Shown here in pieces: positions 12,289 to 18,981 of a DNA stretch of 20,517 bases; position 1 is the first letter of the stretch, and every line of letters starts with the position of its first letter. Source of the DNA: CAZLYK01 sp964563495 (GTDB lineage Bacteria > Acidobacteriota > Blastocatellia > RBC074); assembly GCA_964563495.1 (NCBI GenBank), contig CAZLYK010000088.1:1-20517 (forward strand). The letters run 5' to 3'. Made by a program: the position numbers and the translations under genes. The notes under the pieces are model-generated. The model was not told where the DNA came from and searched no databases. It saw nothing but the letters and a program-made list of their open reading frames with translations.

Positions 12289-12423
12289 TAGACAGGATCG
12301 ACATGATTTTTGCAGGATTAAACAAGATATTTGGAGGGAAAGGGTCAATGAGATTAATTGTAGACATCTTTTCCCCAGGGCATCTTGTTTAATCCTGCAA
12401 AAATCATGTCAATCCTGTCTATT
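12287..12423. repeat. Family A palindrome with 53-base centre and paired arm variants
   Basis: Arms 12287-12328 and 12382-12423 are 42 bases each with one mismatch. Both arms carry the same departure from consensus, CATGAT on the left and ATCATG on the right where other copies have CAGGAT/ATCCTG. The 53-base centre has an inner purine/pyrimidine stem around GGGAAA and TTTCCC. It sits between the stop of the ABC permease and the start of the fusion protein. Confidence 0.93.
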
Positions 12424-12431
12424 TTCCCTAA

Positions 12432-14087
12432 ATGAAGACACCTGTTGCCCTGATCATCTTCAACCGGCCGGACTGCACCGCGCGAGTCCTCGAATCGATC
12501 GGACGGGCGAAACCCGAAAAGCTCTTCGTCATCGCCGACGGACCGCGACCCGATCGGCCGGATGATCCGGAAAAATGCGCCGCCGCGCGCGCCGTCATCG
12601 ACCGGGTAGATTGGGACTGCGAAGTCCTGACCAGATTTTCCGAGACCAATCTGGGCTGCGGTCTGGGCCCGGCAACCGGAATCGACTGGGTCTTCGAGCA
12701 GGTCGAAGACGCGATCATTCTCGAAGACGACTGCCTTCCCGATCCGTCGTTCTTCCCTTTCTGCGAGGAGCTGCTCGAACGTTACCGCGACGACGAGCGC
12801 GTCATGATGATTGGCGCGATCAACTTCCTCGGTCAATATCAGACTCGGGATCAGAGCTACTACTTCTCGCGCTTCGGCGGCTCCTGGGGCTGGGCTTCCT
12901 GGCGCAGGGCGTGGCGACATTTCGACTGGCGGATCAAACTATGGCCGCAGGTCAAAGCCGCCCGCATCCTGGAGCGGATGTTTCCCGACCCGGCCCATTG
13001 CGCCTACTGGACCGGCATCTTCGAGCAGATCTATCACGGCCGGATGACCGATGTCTGGGATTTCCAGTGGCTGCTCGCCTGCTGGATCAACAGCGGCTAC
13101 CGGATCTTTCCCGAAGTCAATCTGATCTCCAATATCGGTTTCGGGGATGACGCGACCCATACTTTCGGCGAAAGCCCCTACGCCAACGCGCCGACGCGAG
13201 AGATTAAATTCCCGCTCAAACACCCGGAGATGATCGTCCGCAGCGTCGAGGCCGACGAGATGATCATGAAGATCTTTTCTCCGCCAAGGCCCGAACCGGA
13301 GCCAAAGTTAAGAGACAGGATTGACAGGGTCTTTTCAGGATTGACGGGATTGATCAGAAACAGGAAGCAGAACGGGCAACCATCGTTCAACTCCGAGTTC
13401 GACCGCGAAGCCCACGAGAAGATCCAACTGGTCAGCGATCACACCATGCTCCCGTATCCGCGCCTCTATTCGCTCTACCACCAGGCCGTCTGGTGCGAGC
13501 AGTCCGGCCTCCCCGGCAGCTTTGTCGAATGCGGCACCTGGAAGGGCGGAGCGACCGGGCTCATGGCGCTCGCCAACCTGGCTTATGGCAAAACTCGCCG
13601 CCAGATCCACCTCTTCGACTCGTTCGAGAGCATCCCGGAACCCGATCAAGCCGTAGACGGCGAGCGCGCCGTCGCCGAGGCTCGCCTGGCCGGCGGCGGA
13701 ACCCGCGGCAACCTGGTCCCTATCTCCGGCTTCTATCAATCGACCGGAACGCTCGGGGCGAACAGGGAATTGCTCGAAGAGAAGATTGGCTACGATCCGG
13801 ACTTTTTGCATTACCACAAGGGCTGGTTTCAGGATACGCTCCCGCACGAAGCCGGCGAAACCGGCGAGATCGCCATCCTCAGACTCGACGGCGACTGGTA
13901 CGCCTCGACCAGGGTCTGCCTCGAGCACCTGTATCAGCAGGTGGTCAAAGGCGGCTTCGTGATCATAGACGATTATGGCTGTTATGAGGGCTGCCGCCGG
14001 GCCGTAGACGAATTCATGCAGCGCGAGAAGATCACTGCCTACCTGCACCGGATAGACAACGAAGCCAGATATTGGTTGAAGGAATAG
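12432..14087 (+). CDS. Two-domain protein: GT-A glycosyltransferase fused to TylF-type O-methyltransferase
   Basis: The protein is 551 aa. Residues 1 to about 285 resemble the nucleotide-diphospho-sugar transferase family often labelled HlpA-like: N-terminal PVALIIFNRPDCTARVLESI, an acidic metal site ILEDDCLPD (E98-D99-D100), and GGSWGWASWRRAW. Residues from about 330 are TylF/MycF-like: FVECGTWKGG (364-373, SAM binding), HLFDSFESIPEP, LRLDGDWYAST (D486, D488) and VIIDDYGCYEGCRRAVDEF (D513, D514). The domains would transfer a sugar and O-methylate it, though substrates are unknown. Residues 294-308 (RDRIDRVFSGLTGLI) are encoded by a degraded family A repeat, so the two enzymes seem to have been joined by read-through of repeat DNA. 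A sequencing or assembly error seems unlikely because the frame is open throughout. The stop TAG (14085-14087) again coincides with repeat bases. Confidence 0.85.
   Translation: MKTPVALIIFNRPDCTARVLESIGRAKPEKLFVIADGPRPDRPDDPEKCAAARAVIDRVDWDCEVLTRFSETNLGCGLGPATGIDWVFEQVEDAIILEDDCLPDPSFFPFCEELLERYRDDERVMMIGAINFLGQYQTRDQSYYFSRFGGSWGWASWRRAWRHFDWRIKLWPQVKAARILERMFPDPAHCAYWTGIFEQIYHGRMTDVWDFQWLLACWINSGYRIFPEVNLISNIGFGDDATHTFGESPYANAPTREIKFPLKHPEMIVRSVEADEMIMKIFSPPRPEPEPKLRDRIDRVFSGLTGLIRNRKQNGQPSFNSEFDREAHEKIQLVSDHTMLPYPRLYSLYHQAVWCEQSGLPGSFVECGTWKGGATGLMALANLAYGKTRRQIHLFDSFESIPEPDQAVDGERAVAEARLAGGGTRGNLVPISGFYQSTGTLGANRELLEEKIGYDPDFLHYHKGWFQDTLPHEAGETGEIAILRLDGDWYASTRVCLEHLYQQVVKGGFVIIDDYGCYEGCRRAVDEFMQREKITAYLHRIDNEARYWLKE
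13311..13352. repeat. Degraded family A arm inside a coding region
   Basis: GAGACAGGATTGACAGGGTC and the following TTTTCAGGATTGACGGGATT align with a single left arm of family A. The usual leading TAG is AGA here, so the in-frame stop seen at other copies is absent. It is translated as the linker of the fusion protein. Confidence 0.85.
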
Positions 14088-14104
14088 ACAGGAAATAGAC
14101 AGGA
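14083..14104. repeat. Family A left end fragments
   Basis: Two truncated ends in tandem, AATAGACAGG and AATAGACAGGAG, begin at the stop codon of the fusion gene. With the fragment at 14329-14377 they form the outer borders of the non-coding stretch 14088-14384. Confidence 0.75.
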
Positions 14105-14143
14105 GTAAGCTCACCTCGGGACAGTTTATCTCCTTAAGGTATA

Positions 14144-14286
14144 AAAATCGCCAAGACGCCAAGAAGCAAAGACGCCAAGGGGGTCTAGGATAGTGCCGTT
14201 GGCCCCAAATATATTGACGATTCTTTGCTTTGTTTACGTGGCGGTCTTGGCGGTCTTGGCGATCTTGGCGTCTTGGCGTTTAAATT
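14144..14286. repeat. Family B inverted arrays without an ORF
   Basis: A left array of CGCCAAGA-type units (14144-14180) faces a right array of TCTTGGCG-type units (14238-14286). The inner flanks also match as inverted AGCAAAG/CTTTGCT. The outer left end shares AAAATCGCCAAGACGCCAAG with the left end of the GxxExxY unit at 16373. The centre (about 14181-14237) has no ORF of note. This is most of the 297-base gap 14088-14384; the rest is family A fragments and a short AT-rich stretch. Confidence 0.85.
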
Positions 14287-14328
14287 TCCCGGCCAATTTC
14301 TCCAGCGCCGTGAAAAGTGTCCCGATCT

Positions 14329-14377
14329 GAGCAGGATTAAACAGGATTAAACACAGATAGGGTTGATCCTGTCTATT
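14329..14377. repeat. Family A right-end fragment
   Basis: It contains two CAGGATTAAA units followed by inverted GATCCTGTCTATT. The end lies 7 bases before the TTG start of the GT4 gene. Confidence 0.75.
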
Positions 14378-14384
14378 ATTCAGA

Positions 14385-15653
14385 TTGAGAATTTTACATT
14401 ACTCGACCGAAGATATAACCGGCGGAGCGGCCATGGCCGCTCACAGGCTGCATACGGCATTACTGGAAGCCGGATGCCAATCGACCATGCTCGTCCGCCG
14501 CAAAAGATCAATCGATGATGCCGTTCGCGAGGCGCTTCCGCCTCGCCCTCTATCGCTCGTTGAATATGAGTATGCCCGAATCCGGAAACGGCTGACCGGC
14601 GAGCGACAACCCGCGGTCGAGCCCTATTGCTCGTTCAATTTCGAATTCGAGCCGGAGATCGACGCTCAAAGCCTCTTTCTGGACGATCAACCTTCACCCG
14701 ATGCGATCTGTCTTCACTGGGTCGGCAACTTTCTCAACTCCAGATTGGTTCGCAGCCTCTACGACCATTACCAGCGCCCCATCGTCTGGGTCATGGCCGA
14801 TCAGGAGCCAATGACCGGCGGCTGCCACTACTCTTTCGATTGTCAAGGCTACAAAGATCGATGCGGCCGATGCCCGCAGCTCAAATCGACCGAGGCCAAT
14901 GACTATTCGCGTAAAACCTGGCTGAAGAAAAAAGAGTACCTGGCTGATCTCCCAATCTGTTTTGTCGCCCCGACCGGATGGGGGGTCGAAAGGCTGAAGC
15001 AGAGTTCGCTCTTTCGCGATCACAGAGTCGAGGTCATTCCGTACCCGGTCGATACCTCTATCTTCAGACCGATAGACCGGCGCATCGCCCGCGACCTGCT
15101 CCACCTGCCGCAGGACAAGAAGATCGTCTTCTTCGGCTCGACCTATCTCGAAGACTCCCGCAAGGGCATGAAGCTGCTCGTCGAGGCGCTCGAAGACCTG
15201 GCCGGCATGATCGATCGCGATCGCGTCTTTCTGCACCTCGCCGGGTTGGGCGGTAAACAGTTTATCGATGCACTCCCTTTCGAGGGTAAATATTCAGGAC
15301 ACTTCCACGATCAGATTACTCTGGCCCTGGCTTATCAGTCGGCCGATATCTTTTTATGCCCGTCGCTGGAAGACGCCGGGCCGATGATGATCCCGGAAGC
15401 CATGCTCTGCGGCACACCTGTAGTCGCCTTCGACGCCGGTGGAGCCCCCGATCTGATCGAGACCATGAAGAACGGTTATCTGGCTAAATACGCCGACGCG
15501 CATGACCTCGCCCGCGGCGTTTATGCAATCCTCAAAGCACCTGATCCGGCTATGATACGAAACGCCGCGCACCGAAAAGCCCTGCTAGCCCACGAGCCGG
15601 CAACTGTTGCAGCCCATTACATAGGGCTTTTTCATTCGCTGAAAACATTATGA
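14385..15653 (+). CDS. Glycosyltransferase family 4 (GT-B) with Cys cluster
   Basis: The protein is 422 aa from a TTG start; no better start is near. The N-terminal motif MRILHYSTEDITGGAAMAAH is typical of GT4 proteins. A Cys/His cluster is seen at C147-H-Y-S-F-D-C153...C160-G-R-C163, matching the GGCHYSxxC...CGxCP pattern I know from WcaC-like colanic acid transferases. The C-terminal domain has FFGSTYLEDSRKGMKLL and the donor-site block CPSLEDAGPMMIPEAMLCG with acidic E329 and E338. It would add a sugar to a lipid-linked glycan on the cytoplasmic side. It overlaps the WecD-like gene by 4 bases (ATGA at 15650). No clear Shine-Dalgarno is seen; the upstream DNA is repeat. Confidence 0.87.
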   Translation: MRILHYSTEDITGGAAMAAHRLHTALLEAGCQSTMLVRRKRSIDDAVREALPPRPLSLVEYEYARIRKRLTGERQPAVEPYCSFNFEFEPEIDAQSLFLDDQPSPDAICLHWVGNFLNSRLVRSLYDHYQRPIVWVMADQEPMTGGCHYSFDCQGYKDRCGRCPQLKSTEANDYSRKTWLKKKEYLADLPICFVAPTGWGVERLKQSSLFRDHRVEVIPYPVDTSIFRPIDRRIARDLLHLPQDKKIVFFGSTYLEDSRKGMKLLVEALEDLAGMIDRDRVFLHLAGLGGKQFIDALPFEGKYSGHFHDQITLALAYQSADIFLCPSLEDAGPMMIPEAMLCGTPVVAFDAGGAPDLIETMKNGYLAKYADAHDLARGVYAILKAPDPAMIRNAAHRKALLAHEPATVAAHYIGLFHSLKTL

Positions 15654-16360
15654 TCTCAACCAGTTTCTGCAAGTATTTGCACTGGGACAGCAATTTTTTT
15701 GGCTGCCGTATTGGCAGAATCGAAGAAAAATGCCTGAACGACAATAATATCAATCAGATACTCAAGTGGAGCAAGGAACACCATATCGACTGTTTATATT
15801 ATCTGTGCCCGCCTAATGATGATCGCAGCGTCACAATTGCAGAGAGTAAAGGTTTTCACCTGGTGGATGTCAGAATTGAGTTATCTAGCAGCAGTCGGCA
15901 ATATACAGCCGGCGGTTGGCGCAAATATGAGGAAAGCGATCTCAACAGATTGATCGAAATTGCATCGAACGCCTATACAGACAGCCGTTTCTATCATGAT
16001 GGTCATTTTGATCGAAACAAAGTGTCGGAACTTTATTGTGAATGGATTCGCAAAAGTTGCTGCAATCCTGCTGGGGTAGTGATGGTGTCTGAACAGGCTG
16101 AGGGTATCGCAGGCTTTATCACGTGTGAAATCGAAGGAACGCATCAGGGAAGAATCGGCCTTCTCGGTGTCGATAAAAATTTTCGAGGGATCGGCATTGG
16201 TCAAAAATTGGTTCAGGCCGCACAGGATTATTTCTTTACTCATCAAATCGATGAAATAAAAGTTGTAACTCAGGGAAGAAACGTAGCTGCGCAACGTCTT
16301 TATCAAATGTACGGTTTTAAAACTTTGACCGTGGACCTTTGGTATCATCTATGGTTTTAG
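15650..16360 (+). CDS. wecD: dTDP-fucosamine acetyltransferase-like GNAT enzyme (WecD/RffC-like)
   Basis: The protein is 236 aa. Several blocks line up with what I recall of E. coli WecD: N-terminal YLHWDSNFFGCRIGRI, SRFYHDGHFDRNKVSELYCEWI, RIGLLGV, and the end VVTQGRNVAAQRLYQMYGFK. The acetyl-CoA loop is NFRGIGIG (R179-G184). WecD uses acetyl-CoA to N-acetylate dTDP-4-amino-4,6-dideoxygalactose, the product of WecE, whose homologue lies 512 bases downstream. The gene overlaps the GT4 gene by ATGA. Base use differs sharply: by eye about 43-45% GC against nearly 60% in neighbours, suggesting separate acquisition. Length is close to WecD (about 224 aa). Function is well supported by family and partner; the exact sugar is inferred. 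Confidence 0.75.
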   Translation: MISTSFCKYLHWDSNFFGCRIGRIEEKCLNDNNINQILKWSKEHHIDCLYYLCPPNDDRSVTIAESKGFHLVDVRIELSSSSRQYTAGGWRKYEESDLNRLIEIASNAYTDSRFYHDGHFDRNKVSELYCEWIRKSCCNPAGVVMVSEQAEGIAGFITCEIEGTHQGRIGLLGVDKNFRGIGIGQKLVQAAQDYFFTHQIDEIKVVTQGRNVAAQRLYQMYGFKTLTVDLWYHLWF

Positions 16361-16372
16361 TCGCAGGTGGAC

Positions 16373-16410
16373 AAAATCGCCAAGACGCCAAGACGCCAAG
16401 AGCGCCAAGA
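16373..16410. repeat. Family B left array of the GxxExxY unit
   Basis: Four CGCCAAGA units follow AAAAT, three at period 8 and one shifted by one base. The array ends 7 bases before the GxxExxY ATG, and its last bases (AAGAGG) double as the likely ribosome-binding site. Confidence 0.9.
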
Positions 16411-16417
16411 GGCAGCT

Positions 16418-16807
16418 ATGAAAGAACCAGATCCCGAAACAGATAAACTTGCCGGAGAAGTCATAGGCTGTGCCATCGAAGTACATCGCCATCTTGGCCC
16501 AGGTTATCTGGAGGCTGTCTATGAATCAGCTTTTGGTCTGGAAATGCGATTGAAGGGGATTCCATTCGCACAGCAACATCCTGTGACAGTTTTCTATAAG
16601 GGTAATAAGATTGGAACAGGGCGACTGGATTTTTTAATAGATGAGAGGCTGATCGTCGAGCTGAAATCGGTCGATAAGCTTGCCCCCGTGCATATATTTC
16701 AGGTCAGATCGTATTTGAAAGCCACCGGACTGGAGCTTGGTCTGTTGATCAACTTTAACGAGACCCGAGTCAGCAATGGGATCAGGAGAATAATATTAAC
16801 TCAGTGA
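16418..16807 (+). CDS. GxxExxY protein, PD-(D/E)XK nuclease-like family (PDDEXK_3)
   Basis: The protein is 129 aa. The name-giving motif is G29-Y-L-E32-A-V-Y35. A nuclease-fold signature follows: D71, then E81-L-K83, then Q95-V-R-S-Y99, as in PD-(D/E)XK enzymes with a QxxxY element. Family members are small, frequently multicopy in a genome, and of unknown biological role. The frame is open back to 16367, but those 17 codons are repeat-encoded, so the ATG at 16418 is used. Base use is nearer 47% GC than the surrounding high-GC genes. It sits alone between inverted family B arrays inside a wecD-wecE pair, the placement expected of an inserted element rather than a polysaccharide gene. Catalysis is inferred, not shown. 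Confidence 0.85.
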   Translation: MKEPDPETDKLAGEVIGCAIEVHRHLGPGYLEAVYESAFGLEMRLKGIPFAQQHPVTVFYKGNKIGTGRLDFLIDERLIVELKSVDKLAPVHIFQVRSYLKATGLELGLLINFNETRVSNGIRRIILTQ

Positions 16808-16823
16808 CTTATGTCGCTTAACC

Positions 16824-16863
16824 ATCTTGGCGTTCTTGGCGCTCGTGGCGTCTTGGCGATTAA
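16824..16863. repeat. Family B right array of the GxxExxY unit
   Basis: TCTTGGCG-type units in inverse orientation to 16373-16410, ending CGTCTTGGCGATTAATT. It lies 16 bases after the GxxExxY stop and 9 bases before the WecE-like GTG. Confidence 0.9.
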
Positions 16864-16872
16864 TTCTTTATC

Positions 16873-18012
16873 GTGAACATTCCCTTTAACTGCCCAGGCC
16901 TTGCCGGGAAGGAGTTTGATTACATGGCAGAGGCTGTAGCCAATGGGCACCTCTCCGGCGATGGGCCCTTTACGCGCCGCTGCCACGAGCTGCTCGAATC
17001 CTCGATCGGCGTCAGGAAAGCCCTGCTCACTACCTCCTGCACACACGCCCTGGAGATGACCGCTCTGCTGCTCAACCTGCAACCCGGCGACGAAATCATC
17101 GTCCCATCTTTCACCTTCGTTTCGACCATCAACGCCTTCGTCCTGCGCGGAGCCAGACCCGTCTTCGCCGACATCCGCCCCGATACCCTCAACCTGGATG
17201 TGCGCAAGCTCGAGCCCTTGATAACCAACCGGACAAAAGCGATCGTGGTCGTCCACTACGCCGGCGTGGCATGCGAGATGGATATATTAATAGATACAGC
17301 CGCGCGTCACGGTATTCCGATCATTGAAGATAACGCCCACGGGTTATACGGGAAGTATAAAGGCAGGTATCTGGGGACTTTCGGGAGATTCGCGACGCAG
17401 AGCTTTCACGAAACCAAGAACTTCCAGTGCGGCGAGGGAGGCGCCCTGCTGATCAACGATCCGGACTATATCGAGCGCGCCGAGATTATCAGGGAGAAGG
17501 GGACCAACCGCAGCCGCTTCTTCCGCGGTCAGGTAGACAAATACACCTGGGTCGATGTCGGCTCAAGCTACCTGCCATCGGATGCACTCGCCGCCTTCCT
17601 GCTCGCCCAGCTCGAAGCGCGCGAGCAGATACAAAGCAAACGCCGCCGGATCTGGGAGAGATACGCCGAAGGGTTATCCACCTGGGCCTCCGATCACGAT
17701 ATCCAATTGCCGGCAGTCCCGCCGGAATGCGAGCAGGCGTATCACATGTTCTACCTGCTCATGCCGTCATTGCCAGCCCGCCAGGCGCTGATCGCAGAAC
17801 TCAAATCGCAAGGCATACTGAGCGTCTTTCACTACCTCCCACTTCACTTATCCCCGATGGGAGAGCGATTCGGCGGCAAACCCGGCGATTGCCCCGTCAC
17901 TGAAGATATCAGCGATAGATTGGTCCGACTCCCGTTTTATAACGATCTGACGGTTTCAGATCAGGAAGAGATCATAGACAGGATAGACAGGATTTCTGCG
18001 GGATTGACATGA
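16873..18012 (+). CDS. wecE: dTDP-4-amino-4,6-dideoxygalactose transaminase (WecE/RffA), DegT family
   Basis: The protein is 379 aa, about the usual WecE length. It shares long blocks with the E. coli enzyme as I recall it: IPFN near the start, LSGDGPFTRRC, QPGDEIIVPSFTFVSTINAF, VVHYAGVACEMD, and EIIREKGTNRSRFFRGQVDK followed by YTWVDVGSSYL. The PLP lysine is K182 in SFHETKN. The reaction is dTDP-4-keto-6-deoxyglucose plus glutamate to the 4-amino sugar in the cytoplasm, which WecD would then acetylate to dTDP-Fuc4NAc. Start is GTG 16873, required for the MNIPFN beginning. The C-terminal tail IDRIDRISAGLT comes from family A repeat DNA and is not part of the family. The stop overlaps the next gene's start (ATGA, 18009-18012). 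Enzymes that make dTDP-4-keto-6-deoxyglucose are not in the window. Confidence 0.92.
   Translation: MNIPFNCPGLAGKEFDYMAEAVANGHLSGDGPFTRRCHELLESSIGVRKALLTTSCTHALEMTALLLNLQPGDEIIVPSFTFVSTINAFVLRGARPVFADIRPDTLNLDVRKLEPLITNRTKAIVVVHYAGVACEMDILIDTAARHGIPIIEDNAHGLYGKYKGRYLGTFGRFATQSFHETKNFQCGEGGALLINDPDYIERAEIIREKGTNRSRFFRGQVDKYTWVDVGSSYLPSDALAAFLLAQLEAREQIQSKRRRIWERYAEGLSTWASDHDIQLPAVPPECEQAYHMFYLLMPSLPARQALIAELKSQGILSVFHYLPLHLSPMGERFGGKPGDCPVTEDISDRLVRLPFYNDLTVSDQEEIIDRIDRISAGLT
17974..18012. repeat. Family A left arm inside the wecE 3' end
   Basis: ATAGACAGGATAGACAGGAT, then TTCTGCGGGATTGACATGA. It is read in the frame that gives DRIDRI-x-AGL. A single arm only, slightly degraded. Confidence 0.85.
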
Positions 18013-18953
18013 TCTTGCCAAACCCTGTCAGTATCGTCGTCCCGACATACAATCACGCTCAATTTGTCTGCCGGGCGATCGATAGCTGCATCAACCAGAC
18101 ATATTCGCCGGTCGAGATCATTGTCGTAGACGACGGCTCGACCGACGACACCAGAGAGCGCTTGCAGCCCTACGCTTCAAAAATACGCTATCACTATCAG
18201 GCCAATCGCGGCCTGGGCGCCGCCCGCAACGCCGGCATCAGTCTGGCTCAGGGCGAGTTCATCCAGTTACTCGACGCCGACGACACGATCGACCCGGACA
18301 AGATCGAAAAACAGATCGCCCCCATGCTCGAAGACCAATCGATCGATCTGGTCTACTCCGATTTTGAGGTGATCGAGGGAAATCGCCGCCGCTTCAAGGT
18401 GATCGAGAAACCTCCTCAAACCCGGGAGGACCTGGTCAGGCTCTTCTTTCGCTTCAATCCTTTTCAACCCAATTCGACCCTCATCCGTAAAAGAGTTTTC
18501 GACAGCGCCGGCGGGTTCGATGAATCGCGCAACGCGCAGGAGGATTGGGAATTGTGGCTGCGCCTGGCCTGCGACGGGTATAAGTTCCATTACCTCCCCG
18601 GCGTCCTCTCGGCTTACCGGCGCGACGGCAGCCGTATCACCAGGGACCCGAACTGGATGTACAGCCGGTACCGCCATATGTTCGACCAATTCGAATCCAG
18701 CCCCCGGCTGGTCAAATTCGGTGAGCGGCTGCGCCGGGATTTTATCTATAACCAGAATATTGTTGTCGCCCTTGAAATGTACAACTTCCGGCACTGGTCC
18801 AGAGTCCGCCATCACCTCTTGCGATCATTGCCGGGCGATAATTATCAGGATCGTTTGTTGCTCTGGTCGCTGCTCGTCAAAACCCTGGCCCACGAGCTGA
18901 TCGATACCACGAGACGCGTTTTGCGGAGGGTGATTAAAAATAGACAGGATTAA
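18009..18953 (+). CDS. Glycosyltransferase family 2
   Basis: The protein is 314 aa. Family 2 features are clear: VSIVVPTYNHAQFVCRAIDS at the N-terminus, VVDDGSTDDT (D41, D42), the metal-binding DADD (D89-D92), and the likely catalytic acid in QEDWELWLR (E178-D179). A C-terminal helical region of about 110 residues has no clear domain. It would transfer one nucleotide-sugar residue to the growing lipid-linked oligosaccharide in the cytoplasm. It overlaps wecE by ATGA, so the two are probably co-translated. The last four residues (NRQD) and the stop codon TAA are supplied by the family A repeat starting at 18939, so the native C-terminus may have been altered. Confidence 0.9.
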   Translation: MILPNPVSIVVPTYNHAQFVCRAIDSCINQTYSPVEIIVVDDGSTDDTRERLQPYASKIRYHYQANRGLGAARNAGISLAQGEFIQLLDADDTIDPDKIEKQIAPMLEDQSIDLVYSDFEVIEGNRRRFKVIEKPPQTREDLVRLFFRFNPFQPNSTLIRKRVFDSAGGFDESRNAQEDWELWLRLACDGYKFHYLPGVLSAYRRDGSRITRDPNWMYSRYRHMFDQFESSPRLVKFGERLRRDFIYNQNIVVALEMYNFRHWSRVRHHLLRSLPGDNYQDRLLLWSLLVKTLAHELIDTTRRVLRRVIKNRQD

Positions 18954-18981
18954 CAGGATTTTCACAGGATTAAACAGGATA
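18939..18981. repeat. Family A left arm, single
   Basis: AATAGACAGGATTAACAGGA followed by two further CAGGATTAAA-type units; no inverted partner. It provides the GT2 stop codon and leads directly into the next gene's GTG. Its final AGGAT is the only ribosome-site-like sequence for that gene. Confidence 0.9.

Larger units (their letters stand above)
16373..16863. mobile_element. Candidate mobile unit: GxxExxY gene bracketed by inverted CGCCAAGA arrays
   Basis: The left array is 16373-16410 and the right array 16824-16863; they pair as imperfect inverted repeats of about 36 bases. The only gene between them is the GxxExxY protein. The unit separates wecD from wecE, which are adjacent in enterobacteria. 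No target duplication or transposase is seen, so the mobile label is inference. Confidence 0.5.

Noticed and set aside
12432..14087. Two separate genes with an internal start for the methyltransferase
   Set aside because: The frame is continuous with no stop, and no good start with a ribosome site lies in the linker; kept as one fused CDS.
14144..14286. CRISPR array
   Set aside because: Units are 8-9 bases, in inverted arrays with no regular spacers and no cas genes.
16367..16417. GxxExxY start at GTG 16367
   Set aside because: The first 17 codons are CGCCAAGA array sequence; ATG 16418 has a ribosome site and gives the usual family length.
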